Shown here: positions 27,165 to 39,797 of the stretch, in pieces | Position numbering within the stretch: the stretch's first letter is position 1 | Layout: each line of letters begins with the position of its first letter | Origin: Dendrophyllia cribrosa | Lineage: Eukaryota > Cnidaria > Anthozoa > Scleractinia > Dendrophylliidae | Length of the DNA: 64,000 nucleotides | Assembly: GCA_024195265.1 (NCBI GenBank) | Contig: JAJLRJ010000001.1 | Location: forward strand, 7,030,357-7,094,356 | Reading direction: 5' to 3' | Translations under genes and position numbers: made by a program | The notes under the pieces: model-generated | Databases searched by the model: none | What the model saw: the letters and a program-made list of their open reading frames with translations, nothing else | What the model was told of the DNA's origin: nothing

Positions 27165-29886
27165 TCATGTCCTTGAAGTGTCCATAGAATAAGCATCTAA
27201 TGATACAGGTCTTTGTTGTGCAATATCTGCTAAGTGAAGTCTTGTTTGTCTTGTTTCAAGATCTTGGAAGATATTTGCCCAAGCACCCATCTTGTCCCTT
27301 GTTTTTGTCAGTAGCTCCTCTTTCTGTGCAAGCTCAGCTCTCATTTTTTCGACTTCCTAATTATGAAAGCAAGTAAAAAATATTAAAGCAGTTTTCAATT
27401 GAGTTTTGAAAGTAAGTACCTGATAATTTGCAAACTCAGTGATGCATGAATGGTAAGTGTATCATAAAGCCATTACATTGTACACATAGCACCAATTTGT
27501 TTATCATATTGAATGAAATCTTCTCTTTGAAACTGAATAAGGTTGTTTCAAAATTTCTACTTTTTCTTTTCTGGTAAAAATTGTTCAAAATCCAGTCGGA
27601 ATTTAAAAAACAATGTTAACAGCTTTCCTGTGATTGACATCCACTAAACTCAAGATTGACCATCTGGAATGAAGTTCGATGGGTCGCATGTTAATGGTAA
27701 CCGCTGTAATAGAAATATGTTTTTTGGCTTTTCAAAGTGATACTATACCTGCCAAGTCTCACGCCTGCGAGTCCAAAACTCCAATCTCATGCCAACTCAC
27801 ACTTATGGTGCAATTTGTCATGTCTCAGACTTACAGATTTTGAGCTATCAGCCTTTATCAGCCTTAACTGATTGCATGATTCAATTAAAACCCTTTAACT
27901 CCTAAGAGTGCCAAACATCAAAATTCTAGAAAAGTCACAAATTTCATTTTGTAAAATATTGAAAAACAAATGGTACCATGCAAAAGAACTGCTGAAGAAG
28001 TTTCATTTGAATGGTCACACCATAGGATTTTGTCAACAGACTCAAAAGTTAGAACTACACAACATGTCTCCATAATTGACTCTGGGAGTGAAAGGGTTAA
28101 AAATGTAGCTACGCTCATGAAAATTTGACACTTTTTTGGAAGTTTTTATCGTTCTGAACATTACGATTACAGCTGGAGGTTATTAAACGGGAGGTCTGAG
28201 GTCCATGAAAACTTCCCAATTCTACAGAACACCTTCGGACATCTTCAGAATAGATCAGGTTGTCTTCGGATTTGATCGGGTCGCCTTCAGAAATCCTGGC
28301 ACTCCCACAAAAAATTATCATGCATATCACTCGGAAAAAGTTGGCAGGTATATGATACTGAAAATAGGTGACATTGCCCCTTAACAAAGCTCATCTCAAG
28401 TTTTACCTCCTTGGTGACCTCTTGGGGATGATTCACTCGACTGTACATTTGTTTCCTTAGAAAATCAGCCTCTAAGGATTTTGCAGACTCAAGAAATCTT
28501 TTGATGCAGGCCTCTACCCCTAAAGATATTAAAATGTTGTTAGTGTAATTGTAAATCATTTTTAAAGACGGGTGTGAATTCAGCAAATTATATATGATAA
28601 ATAATTAATAAATACTGTAAACACACATATAAAAGCTGTATCTTTTTGTCTAAATTTTGGTCTCAAAAATAATTATTATTATCCATGTGGTTTATCATGA
28701 GAGCATCTCTTTTGGACGGTGTCATATGATTAATTAAGTCATAGATTCCACCAAACATTGGGTGTTATGAAAACTAAGACCCTTAAAAACTAAGACCTAA
28801 GACCTAAGACCAATCTTAGTTTTTGTGATCACAAGTTAGTTAACTAAGGGCGCTTACCATTTGTCAGAACTGCCCGGCCAGACCGCCTAATTCGTAAATA
28901 TTATACCATATTATACCAGACTTTCTCGCAATCAGGGGCCGCTTTCAAGCCGATCGAAATAAATTCAACATGTCCAGATTTCACACCGCGACCCCGATTG
29001 GCGTGACGTGAATACATAATGCCTCAACCGGCAACTGAGTATTTGTTATAAATGGGATTGACACATTTGGAAGATATTATTATATTATTCCAAATTTTCG
29101 GGACAACTCTCAGTTACACACAGTGTTGCTTAAACAGCGTTTGTTAGAGTTGTCACTCCCCGTTAAGACCCTGGGTCTTAGTTTTCGTGACAACAAAAAC
29201 TACATGTAAGATGGGTCTTATCGCTACAAATTAAATCTACAGGCATTGTGGCTCCCAACGGATTCTTCAAGAGAAGTAAGGCTCAGTTTTCTATGCAGTT
29301 GTTTTTTTTTTACTTCACTTACATGTATACTGGCCCATAAGCAAAATCAACAAAATCTTAACAAAGTTTATCTAAGTTCATGGGTGGCATTTTCTTGGAA
29401 CTTCTTTCTTGTGGAGTATAAAATTAGAGAGATGAAAGTAGAGTCTTTCACCCCTTCACCACCAATTCTTTTAAGGCTAAACGGTAGAATACCCGGCCAC
29501 TTATTTGCATCTCTTTAAATAAGAATGGATCCATTTGTTTTCATATGACTCGTTCTATAAAACGTTCAGGGATATGTAAATAAGTAGCCGGGTATTCTAA
29601 AATCGGTCCCCTTTTAATTCTAAAATAACAATAATATTACTTATATCAAGCGAATGTAAGCTTCACATGTCTGAAAATGTTCAACCACACTCACCACTTT
29701 GGTTAACATCCACCATCTTGCCATCCTTCTCCACGTTGTCGTTGACAAGAAAGAGAGATACGCAGGCCTGAGACAATAACAAGGTTGCAGATTTATTTCT
29801 AAGTCAGAAGAAACTAGCGACATTAGATCTTTTACCTGTAAGTTAGATTCAAAAGCGCTGACCAAATCGTCTTTGTGGGCCGCCAT
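27165..29886 (-). CDS. MED28: Mediator complex subunit 28
   Basis: Exons in transcript order: 29836-29886, 29695-29767, 28407-28519, 27165-27356 (stop 27165-27167), phases 0, 1, 0, giving 142 residues. The product starts MAAHKDDLVSAFESNLQ and continues ACVSLFLVNDN, VEACIKRFLESAKSLEADF and HPQEVTKEEVEKMRAEL. This follows the order of the animal MED28 core: an ExSFEAC-like helix, the VDQCIQKFLDIARQ-like helix, then a coiled-coil helix with Lys/Glu heptads. MED28 sits in the head module of the nuclear Mediator complex that links activators to RNA polymerase II. It lacks the Pro/Gly-rich N-terminal extension of vertebrate MED28. Recognition is by eye but strong over three exons. Confidence 0.9.
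28769..29186. mobile_element. TIR element with ACTAAGACC tandem words, in MED28 intron
   Basis: The left end GAAAACTAAGACCC is mirrored by GGGTCTTAGTTTTC at the right. ACTAAGACCT is repeated in tandem just inside the left end, with AATCTTAGTTTTTGTGATCA following. The interior is non-coding. Confidence 0.7.
29485..29599. mobile_element. Hairpin MITE (TAGAATACCCGGCCACTTAT)
   Basis: Left TAGAATACCCGGCCACTTAT with TTGCAT pairs with ATGTAAATAAGTAGCCGGGT and ATTCTA. It is about 115 bp and lies in the MED28 intron between exons 28407-28519 and 29695-29767. Confidence 0.8.
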
Positions 29887-30771
29887 CTTGAATTGGACTA
29901 GTTCCCAAGACCCGCTCCATTTCCGTTGAGTTCGAGGCTGTTAACCAAGTCTGGGGGAGGGGGTGCCAGGGGAGGGTACTCTAAATAAGACTGGTGGAGG
30001 TGTGCAGCCAGTTTACTTATCCTGTCCCAGGCACACCGATAGTGGGAAAGCAAAGAACCATCCTTGCCCATTTTCAGAACAAAATTATTGAAAATTTTCC
30101 TCTCTGTTTTCAGACCTAATCCTTGAAATTTTCTTCTTTGTTAGACCCATAAAGGCAAAAATCATACCCAACTTTATTTTTCAGATGGGAAGGCACAACA
30201 TACCCTATCCATTTGCAGACCAAAATTGTCAAAAAACACATTCAATGCTAAAAAACAAATTTTAAGTTGAAGTTTTTGGATCTTTGCGGAAACTCATAGC
30301 CTTCTTCCTTGCTTTTTGTTAGCAATCATCAATTTGTAAAAGGGGGTGAATAACAAAGTGGGTCACAGTTCTTGTAGATTTGTAGCAATAAATCAATTGG
30401 AATGAAATGTTTGGTGGTATTTCTGACTTACAAATAGACAATTTACATTCTCCTAAAGAAATGGTCTTGTGAAGCTGCACCAATAATAATTATTTTGAGC
30501 CCAAAAAAAAGGGGAAAAAGAAAACATTTTAAAAGGTTAAAACCCACAAAATGCATAAACAGTCCAGAAGAGACATTTTCTGGACTGTCTGGGCAACCAA
30601 TCAAATTGCATGGTGAATGACTGACAAGTTATGTAGGTAGTTGTGTCATAAACTAAATTGTGTGACTCATTTCTATATTGATTGTAAGTTATAGTTATTG
30701 GACTGAGTGGAGTACAATGCGATTGAAAATAACAAAGACCACACAGATGTGATTTGAAAAAGTCCATCCAA

Positions 30772-30777
30772 TTTATT
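30772..30777 (-). promoter_or_regulatory. Poly(A) signal of ATP5MK
   Basis: TTTATT on the plus strand, AATAAA on the coding strand, about 100 bp after the ATP5MK stop. Between here and MED28 exon 1 (29887-30771) I see only a worn relative of the poly-G/GGTACTC repeats around 29950-30240. Confidence 0.6.
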
Positions 30778-30875
30778 AAAATAACCAACAAGAAGTACGA
30801 GCTTGATAAGTTTACATCAGTGGAATATTCAACCCATCCATGGTATCTTTATCAGTGTCAAAATACAAATGGAGA

Positions 30876-33800
30876 TTATTGTGCTTCTGCTGTGGCTTGT
30901 TTCTTGGGTTTCCTTAATTTCGAAATGAGATAACCACCAATAAGGGTACCATAAACAGCTAACACAATCTGTAAAAGAAAACAAATTTTATTAGTTATTT
31001 GAAAATAACTATGTAGCAGTTTGATATACAATAATTTTCTACAACATTACAACTTCTTCTGGAAGGACCTGACCTTAGTTAATCAAAACACAGTGGCAAG
31101 TGGCAGAAATGATTGAAGTTGCCAAAAACAATTTTCACAGAAAAAAGAATTTAGTTCCCCAGGGTCTGGCCTTTGTGAATTTCTATGTCCTCACATAAAG
31201 GCAGGAATGAATAACCCAGCAATTATGTACCACAGTGGAATTAAACTATGAAGCATTTCTGCAAAACATTTCTGCAAAATCTATAAGAACAGTATACCTA
31301 CAGTATGCAGGTACGATCCAGACCTGCATATAAGGTGGGGGCCCGAAAACATTTCAGGCCTGTAATAATTACTGAAAATTTAGGGGGAAGAGAAAATACA
31401 TGTACATGTACAGTAGATTTCTGGGGGAGAGGGAAGTTATATTATTAAAATGCATAGGAACCAAAATTCCTGGTTGTGTTGATCCTACATGTACCTTTAA
31501 ATTTTATAATTAGGGCAGCAGGGAAATTTTGCAGAATACAGAATGTCAAACACAGAATCAATACAAGTCACACAATTATCAAGAGTCTGCCATAATAATT
31601 CAAAGCTTACCATCTGTAGAATTAGTGCTTAACCCCAAACTACAAATATCATAAAAATTTGTGCATAGAAAAGACTGCTGGATTAGTGCTTAACCCTAAA
31701 CACTATATTTTGCATTCAGTGTTCTGAAAAATACCCGTCATGATTCAGATTAGGGTACTGTGGGAGAGGAGGCAGAAGTAGATATTTTCGAGAATAATAC
31801 ATGGTACAGGACCAGGCTTGACAATGAAATGAGAAAGAACAATTCATTGGACAATTTTAAACGATTAATTAAGAAAATGCCCTCTGAATTTTATACATCT
31901 CAATCTATCAGACAGTATTAACTAGGTATTTTTTCCAATTCAGGGCAAAAAAACGTTTTTTTCTGCCCAAAATGTTTGCTCAAAATTGGGGGTGCGGCTT
32001 GCGGGAACATCTGCAATGGGTCAATATACTTTCCGGTGATATAACTTGAACCAGACTTTTCGAGCCTTGAAATTACGATTCTATTTATTTGAGGTGTACA
32101 ACATGGAGCAAACATTCTTTAACTTTAGATGGAGTAGAAAAGTGAGTCTCGTTTCTCTAACAGAACTGCCAGAGTGCCTCCGAGACCAAACATCAAATTA
32201 AAGAAAAAGGATCCGCATGAAACACGTACTCACGTTACTAACGCACGAATGTGAGCATTGTGTTTATAAATTGTAAAATTTAGCCTCAAATTGTCAAAAA
32301 GCGTTTGTTAAAACAGTGCTCCCTATCTTTGTCGGACATTTTGAAGCTTTTAGCAATGAAGGAAAACCGAGGACAAACGAATTTGAAACCAAAGAAAAAA
32401 GTGTATAAACATAAGCAGCCATCTTGGTAACCTTAGTAACCAGACTAAATAAAAACATGTGCTCAAGAAATTTGAATGGTCAGAAAACGGGTAAGTTTTT
32501 GAAAAGAAACCAGGTTTATAGTTTATGAAGTCCAGAGATGGCGATTAGAACTCAGGGAAAAACAAGACAAATGTATCCCATCGGACAAGTGCTTTTGGAA
32601 ATCCACTTGTCCGAGATCAAGAAGTACTCGTCTCAGACGAGCGGACAAGTGGAAGTTTTTTGCCCTGCAATTGATTGTTTTTAATTGTAACATGCACCTG
32701 TCGTTTTTTAACCATTTTAATTCTTAAATAACTTTTAGTTTTTATTTCAGACACGACCACATCAGCTATTCTGTAATTTTATCGCGTAGAAATAAATGCT
32801 TTTATTATTATTATTACAGTTGAACCCCTATTAAAAGGTCACCCTCGGGGAACTAGCAAGTGGCTGCTTAATAGGGGTTTCGTCAGACATTACCATGATG
32901 TGTGGTATAAATGTCACTTTATTTGAATGCAGTTGGAGGCTTGTGATAACTGTTGAACAACCTGTGATCGAACTGCAATAATTGCAAATAAATGCAAATT
33001 ACAAACTTAGAATTAATGTAAGTTCGTAATTTCGAAACATATGTCCTCAAAAGAACAACAAAAGAATCCCACACGAAGCACAACTCAGTTTTAACTATAT
33101 GTCGTTTATAAAAATACAGTTTATTACATGTTGTACATGACAACAAAATCATGCCAAGATAATAATAAATGTGTGTTTGATTGTTTAATAATTTGTTACC
33201 TTTTATTTCAGACTCTCATCAGTCAGCAGGATGTTCAAAACAAAGGCCAGGCTACAGTTTGTATGTGTATTAAATTTTTGGTGAAAAAAAATTGGGGGCA
33301 GTCGCTTAATAGGGGTTCTATTTATAGTATCATACTGACAATAAATTTGGGACTTTGATAACTGGTCGCTTAGGAGGGGGTGGCCACTTAAGGACGTTTG
33401 TGCAAAAATCTTCCAACATTGATTTTTTTATATAAAACTTTTGCTACAGCTAGGTTATGAGTTACTCTTGTCAGAAATGCAAAAAAATGAGGGGGTCACC
33501 GACTTCGTTTCTGAGATAAGCTATCTGAAAGGCGACCCTAATTTTGAAAAATTGGTCTTCCTTACGGGATGTGATCTGAATGTCTGTTAGTCTAAAAATA
33601 TTGCAAATGAATCTCTAAAATGCAACTTTCTTTCCCAAATTTTATGCTAGTAGGCCTGTTCAGCTAATTCATTCAACTGGTGACATTTCTTGAAGTAAAT
33701 TTCATCTTTAAACGACAGCATTTGCAAACTCTGACAGCCGCAAGTTGGCAGGATTCGATGGCGCGCGGGTAGAAAAATGGAAAAAATTTAAACTTCCTAC

Positions 33801-34095
33801 ATTGATTTTTTGTTCATTTTTTCACAATCTGTCGAGAATTGGCAAAGAAAATTATCTATGAAAAAAACATTGGGGGTCACCGACCATCCAAGCGAGTTAA
33901 ATCTAAGCAAAGTTAACACAACCGCTATCAGCCCTTTATCTGCTTAGATTTTCTTCTCTTGCGCACGCGCTCGTGCATGACGAAGCATGGCGTTGCGACG
34001 TGAATTGCATGCGCAGTAAGGATGCGCATAAACAATTAGCGCGAACGTCCTTAATAGGGGTTCAACTGTAAATGTCAATGTATGTAATAAACTGA

Positions 34096-34128
<33 letters not shown>

Positions 34129-34492
34129 TACAACCAGCCTGAGATAAAGGCGCATTGCTTTACCTGCAATTTGTATCAAATTATAGACATTTCTCGCATG
34201 TATTATTATGTAACAATTAGTGATGCGAAACAACTCCAGGAGATTCCAGGTTAAATATTTGACCAGAACTCCAAAGTACCAATATCATAGAAATTTGTTT
34301 GTAGAAAGGACTGCTGAAAACTGTGATCATCTAGTGACTACTTACATTACGTCTACCAGCGATAGTCTCACTGTTAAAGTAATATTTCCATCCTGTCAAA
34401 CCAAGTTCCTCTCCTGTCGGATGGCTGGCCATCTGACGAGCCAATGGCCTCGTCAAAGGTGCACGCAAACTTCTCCACAAAACGCCGTTCAT
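30876..34492 (-). CDS. ATP5MK: ATP synthase membrane subunit k (DAPIT/USMG5)
   Basis: Two coding exons, 34346-34492 and 30876-30968 (stop 30876-30878), phase-0 intron of 3.4 kb, giving 79 residues from the ATG at 34490-34492. The core LTGWKYYFNSETIAGRRN-IVLAVYGTLIGGYLISKLRKPKK aligns with human DAPIT (FTGIKKYFNS, TGRMNCVLATYG, YFKLR). It is a small single-membrane-span subunit of mitochondrial F1Fo ATP synthase that helps hold dimers together. An internal ATG at 34430-34432 (MASHPTGEE) would start exactly where human DAPIT starts. The 20 residues before it are Arg/Leu-rich and look like a mitochondrial presequence. A further in-frame ATG at 34529-34531 exists. Confidence 0.88.
32817..34068. 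mobile_element. TA-flanked TIR element, CAGTTGAACCCCTATTA ends
   Basis: Left CAGTTGAACCCCTATTA and right TAATAGGGGTTCAACTG are both bordered by TA (32815-32816, 34069-34070). CTTAATAGGGGTT recurs at 32872 and 33303, and GGTCGCTTAGGAGGGGGTGG at about 33364. CAGTTGAAC ends with TA duplication fit the Tigger/pogo branch of Tc1/mariner. No transposase ORF survives in the ~1.25 kb. It lies in the long ATP5MK intron, which otherwise shows only low-complexity AT-rich sequence and a (TA)n run at 34101-34128. Confidence 0.75.
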
Positions 34493-35198
34493 TGTGATCA
34501 AGCTGCCTTTAAAAAAGCACAGAAAAATCATCGCGATGATTCACTTAAAAGTTTCATTACACTGTGTTTAAATTTCTTGCGCATAAGCGGTGTTTTCTCC
34601 AAGGAAAACAACTCCTACCTTCTACGCGCTCTTCCTTTGAGTCAAATCCAAAATGGCGGACAAAAAGTTGTGTAAGAGACCGCTGACCGACTAGTGGTCA
34701 ACCGCTGACCAAAGAGTAAGTGAGGTACTCCCTCGCCAAGAGATCTCACGAAGACTGTCCCTCGCGAAGACCCTCGCGAGATGGTGCGCGAGATAAATGC
34801 TAAGCAGACTGGAGAAATTTTGTACTTTAACAAAAAGCCTGATTTATTTAGGAAATGAACACAACACATAAAGATTAAAAAAAAAAAAAAATAGAGGGGT
34901 TAGTTTGTAAAGAAACTGTGGTGCATGCATACATGTGACAAGTTGGTTTCAAAGTACGGAATCTGATATAGTGAACGAGTCATTGTGTAATTTATTTACG
35001 ACTGTATTCTTGCAGTCGTGTTTAGTTGCTACACCGCGCTTATGAGTTGCAATAACAACGAAACAGCTGTCTGCGGTTGCTACCCTGCTTTATCGGTTTC
35101 TGTCGTGTGTCTCGCGATCGCAAAGTCAACTTTTTTACGTAGTCAGATCAGCCTTGCTGTTTATTGCGTCGACGAAGGAGACGCTTCCTAATCTTGTC
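34493..35198. other. 5' region of ATP5MK and spacer
   Basis: Probable 5' UTR and promoter of ATP5MK. An AAATGGCGG word at 34650 and a CpG-richer block at 34730-34800 are present, but no TATA box can be assigned. No gene seen from 34870 to 35198. Confidence 0.4.
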
Positions 35199-35370
35199 GG
35201 CTAAGCGGAACGAATCGAGAAATGTGTCGGTACCAAATCTGCGCCATTTTGAAACGTCACAATAGTATCCAGCATTCTTAGCGCGTCGTCTAGGCTAAGC
35301 GGAACGAATCGAGAAAAGTGTCGGTACCAAATCTGCGCCATTTTGAAACGTCACAATAGTATCCAGCATC
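35199..35370 (+). repeat. Two-copy tandem duplication, 94-bp period
   Basis: GGCTAAGCGGAACGAATCGA starts at 35199 and again at 35293. Each copy continues through GTCGGTACCAAATCTGCGCC to CACAATAGTATCCAGCAT with almost no differences. Confidence 0.9.
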
Positions 35371-35497
35371 GCGTGGAAATCAGGCATCATCCTGGGAGCT
35401 GGGGTTTCGAAATGTCACATGTGAATAATCTATTTGACTTGATTTAGTTTCGAATATTTTCCCGATTTTGGAATCGTACGGCTCAATATTTCAATGC

Positions 35498-35803
35498 CTA
35501 GTAAAAGTACGCAGTGGAAAAATTGGACGAAGGTTCTTCTCCGGACCAAGTAAATTGTTGGGTCTCTTTGGAATCAAGCAAGAAGTTACAGATTTTCCTC
35601 GCTGCCGTTCTGGTATGTTTTGAATGTTCTATCTTGATTTTGCTGTGGTTCTCTGCCTGATTTGGGAAGCTTTCACCTAAATACCGACGTCGTTCTTCGC
35701 GATGTTCTACGGTACGGTGCAATTCGCTTATGTCTTGTAGCAATAATTCACTGACCGGCCGCGCCAGGCGAACGCAGATAATTTAACTTTACAGTGCTCG
35801 AAA
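35498..35803 (-). CDS. Weak candidate exon or ORF fragment
   Basis: An open frame on the minus strand that looks more protein-like than its surroundings: LARPVSELLLQDISELHRTV then a charged helix EHREERRRYLGESF and basic residues. It has no ATG before the homology-like part (the first start is a TTG), stops lie just upstream of 35803, and no good acceptor is visible. It may be an exon of an unseen gene or a relic. Family not recognised. Confidence 0.2.
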
Positions 35804-36014
35804 TTGCGCCTGTATCGGGCGCATTTGCGACTAAAGATTTCGCAGTTTTGTGACTAAAATTTGTCTAGCTAATAAAGGAATCATATTCAACAGTCTTGTG
35901 TCTTACTTGCAATTGGTAGTTGTAATTTTATCCGAAAAATCTTGCGAAATTTCACGTTGAATGTTGCGTGACTTAAACGTCGAAATTCTCATTTCCGGTT
36001 CCGGTATTGCCGGA

Positions 36015-36650
36015 GGGGGGGGGGGGGGGGGGGGTACCCAACAAAGTTTTGTACGGGGATGCTCCGCCCCAAGGGCAAACCCTTACCCTTTCATATACCG
36101 TTTTTGACAGAAAAGGTACCCCTTTCATATACCTTTCATTGAAATGCAAGGCTAGTACAACGGAAATTAATGGCAGGTTTAATAGCCTTGCATTTTAAAC
36201 TGTTTATCTACACTTTGGGTGACGTCTAGTACTCGCATCCCTTCATAAAGGAGATCCGGAAAGAAAGTTACCACTATTTATCGTAGTGTTGAGTGGTCCT
36301 CTGCATTTAAACGTTTTATTTTTTCATTGAAAATTGTACCCCTTTCATATACCTTTCATTGAAAATGGTACCCCTTTCATATAGCCTTTACGTGCATCTG
36401 TTTGATATATTTTGAAAGGCGATTTTTATAATACTTAAATGGCAGTTTTCCCTACCCTTTTTTATACTTCAACCGGAGTTTTCCCTACCCTTTCCTATAC
36501 TTCGTGAAATCCCTACCCTTTCATATACTTCAACTCGTGAAGTCCCTATCCTTTCATATACCGCCAGCCTAAAAAAGGTACCGCTTTCGGGCGGAGCATC
36601 CCCGCATAGCTCATTATAGGGAGTACCCCCCCCCCCCCTCCCCCATCCCC
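36015..36650. mobile_element. Repeat with poly-G left end and poly-C right end, copy 2
   Basis: 20 G followed by GTACCCAACA, then GGATGCTCCGCCCCAAGG; at the right GGGCGGAGCATCCCCGCATA then GGGAGTACC and a C run with TCCCCC. The interior repeats CCCTTTCATATACC and CTACCCTTTCATATACTTCA many times. It shares its architecture with 20213-20590, but the interior words differ. Confidence 0.75.
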
Positions 36651-36798
36651 CCGGGGTTGATAGAAAGCTAATTAGCCACCAGAAAGATATTCAAAAGGTG
36701 GCGTTTCGAGCTCTAGCCCTTCGTCAGAGGGAGCTCTAGCTTTCGCTCGAACGAAGGGCTAGCGCTCCCGGGCTAGCGCTCGAAACGTCAGTTTTTTA

Positions 36799-37047
36799 AT
36801 AAATCAACTAAACTGCAAATACCATGAACGATCTATTGCGTCACATTGGATCAAATACAAACAGTGATAAGAAACAGACCACTGCAAGGATCGATCAAAG
36901 TCTGGCCAACCGTAGTGCTATTTCGAGATGAATGACTTTACACATTGTTTGATCGATCCTTGCAGAGGTCTGTTTCTTATCACTGTTTGTATTTGATCTA
37001 ATGTGACGCAATAGATCGTTCACGGTGTTTGCAGTTTAGTTGATTTA
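36799..37047. mobile_element. Long-armed hairpin element
   Basis: The left arm ATAAATCAACTAAACTGCAA runs through GAACGATCTATTGCGTCACA, TACAAACAGTGATAAGAAAC and GCAAGGATCGATCAAA; the right arm is nearly its exact reverse complement. Arms are about 105 bp with a ~40-bp loop, so near-identity suggests a recent insertion. Confidence 0.85.
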
Positions 37048-37703
37048 GTTTTTTTTAAGATGTGAAAGCTTCGGATTATTAAAGAAAGGCTGCCGCAACG
37101 TTTATAGTGTAAAAAATCCTACAATATTTCAGGCCTAGGCCAAACCAGTCTTGTCGTGTCGACTTATGTGTCGACTAATGTGTCGTGTAATGTGTCGTCT
37201 GTTGTCGGTATTAAGTATGAATCTTGTCATTTGTTGTGAAGTGTAAAATGATGAAAATATGATAATGCAAGAAAAGCGCTGTGAAATTGAGACCTGCCCC
37301 TCTAAATCACTCTGTTTACATGCCTGAAGACCTGACTTGTTCCCTGCCTGACCCCTAAATTGGTACCCATGGCTCCGGCTCAAGGTCGCACTCATTTAAG
37401 CCGCACGAGTACCCATGAAAGGAGCACCCTGGGGATACGATTGTAGTATCATAGGCGCCTTATTATTTCGTGCTCGTTACTTATTTGCCCATATATTTTA
37501 TCAGAAGCTCATAACAGAGAAGCGATTAACTCGTTTCCGATGCTGGGGATTTTTAGAAAACGCGGGGAGCCAATCAGAATTTACTTCCTAATATGGAGTT
37601 CTAAAAGAAGCCTACTTCCACGCGAAACGCGCGCTCTTGCAGGAAAAGCTTGTATCTTGTTTCATACAAGCTACTACAAAGGTCAATAATTGCACTTTGC
37701 AGT

Positions 37704-37890
37704 TCTGAGACTCGACCAAAATGTCAACTTTATACTATTCAAACGGCCATTGACTCCCTTTGGAGAAAAGAAGGCCGATTATGCCGAACTGGAGGAAGCG
37801 GAGAAAAGGAGAAATTGTATCAACCGTGGAAAAACTTTACCGGCAGAGCGAAAAAATTCCCATTTAGATTGCTTGCCGTCTCAGGTTTAA
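37704..37890 (+). CDS. Candidate terminal exon, family not recognised
   Basis: Open frame beginning after an ACTTTGCAG acceptor-like site and ending at TAA (37888-37890). The translation is hydrophilic and coding-like: PLTPFGEKKADYAELEEAEK then RRNCINRGKTLPAERK. There is no in-frame ATG, so if real it is a 3' exon entered in phase 1, or translation of a pseudogene. AATAAA follows at about 38027. Flanking 37050-37700 and 38040-39700 contain only short words such as tandem ATGTGTCG at 37165-37195 and two related ~150-bp blocks around 38960-39190. Confidence 0.3.
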
Positions 37891-39797
37891 CTTAATACTC
37901 CACAGCGATTTGTGTCAACAGCAACATACCAGCAATCAAAATCAGTTAATGAATGAAATACGGTGAAATGATAAAAACACAGAGTTCAAAACTTTAGGAC
38001 ACCTGCATCAAAGAAAGATGAAAATGAAATAAAGATGCACGCAACATGTAGGTTTCTCCAAATCACTTTTATTTAAAAACAAAGACAAATAGACTCAAAT
38101 ACAATGTAGTTGAATGAATAAATACAGATCTTCAACAGCCAGTTTATCACAGTTAAAATTACTCATAACAAATCGTAACTCGAAACAGCTCATGATAGCT
38201 TCTGCTTGAAAACAATTAAGCTTAATGATACGAAAACTTCGAAATTCCTCAAGACAACCGCAAGTGGTTTTGTCGAGATGATGAAAACGTACTCCGTGAG
38301 TTCAGAACCTAAGCGATGCCACATTTACAAAACAAAAAATTAATGCAACTCAGTTTTAAAAATAGTACGTTAAATTATTTCTCAAGATACAAATGATCAG
38401 AACTTTCTCGTACGAAATCATAAATTCGGAAAACAAGTAGGCTCGAGAGCTAAATAAACATGTTTGAAACGTACTGAATTGGTATGCTCATTTATAGCAT
38501 ATACAAAGAAAAACCATGGTACATGTAAGGATGGGTTGACAAAGTCGGTGAAAGTTTTAAAAAGTGTTGGCTGTTTAAAATACAGCGAACTGAATATTTA
38601 TGAACACCGCGCCGCCGTTCATATTTCAAAATCTATACAACAAATTTTATTCCAACCGATTTGGGAAGAAAAACCCTAAGCTCAAGTCAGACACGAATTA
38701 TTGTATGTTTGAGCGATAAATTATAAGCGAAAAGGAGAGTAAAAACACTTTTGTTTTCAAAATGAAACAGAAAAACACATGGCATGCGTACTGAATCATG
38801 AGAATTTGCTTCGCTTCTTCCGTACGCTTCAATCTCTTTGTGAAGTTAAAAACAATTCATATTTTCTTACAACCATAAACAATCTTTCTAATTTGAAACT
38901 ACATTTGAATAAGTAAAATACATTACCATATTGCACATGAAATTCTTTAAAGAGCCATTTTTGTGGTGATTTGGTAGAGATGAAACAAGGCTTGAAAAAA
39001 CCTGAGTTGTCCAGATTTCGCGGTGTTGAGCTTTTTTTCGTTCCTTACTCCGTCGTCATCTTCTTGGAACTACTAAAATATTCAATACTTTTTCCTCCTC
39101 ATTTTTGAACCTCAAAATGTGATTTGGTAGCGACGAAAATAGCCGTGAAAGTAAGCTGTCCATATTTCGCGAAGCGCTTGTAGTTTCCTCGATGTTTTCT
39201 TGCCGATTTGAGCGGCCGCGCGTACGCGCGTGGAGCTGAAAACCTCCTTCCATATAAGGGCAAAAATTCAATCCGCGATTCTGATTGGTCGGTTGGGAAT
39301 TCTAATAATCCCCAGCATAGTTCTGAACATATAGGGGGAAGTTGCACGCTTCTACGTGATAAGCTTCTGATTTTATATATTATTTTACTTATATTTGTTC
39401 GTGTTTTGCTGCCGTCTAATCAGATCTCCCTGATACTGATACGTTAGTGGATGAACCAACGAGGATCCACATCCAAGACACCAACGTACCAGCATACATG
39501 ATTTCTTCTGGTTTATGCATATGTCTAATATCAAAGTGAAACATACTACTTCTTTACCGTCTGTGACATCCGGTATGTCAATGTTTCCTGGTCAGGTACG
39601 TATCCAGTAATGGTCAGTAATCTAGTGCCCGGTCTGGAAGAACTCCAATTCGGATGAACACGAGGTGAGTATCAGTTTATGTTTCTAATGTTATTCATAA
39701 ACAATTGCAAAACATCCCAAATTACAGCAATTAGCAAAAAGATTTGATGTTGGGGTGGTGCACACAAATCGATGCTAAGTCCGCTGCCGAAGTCCTG

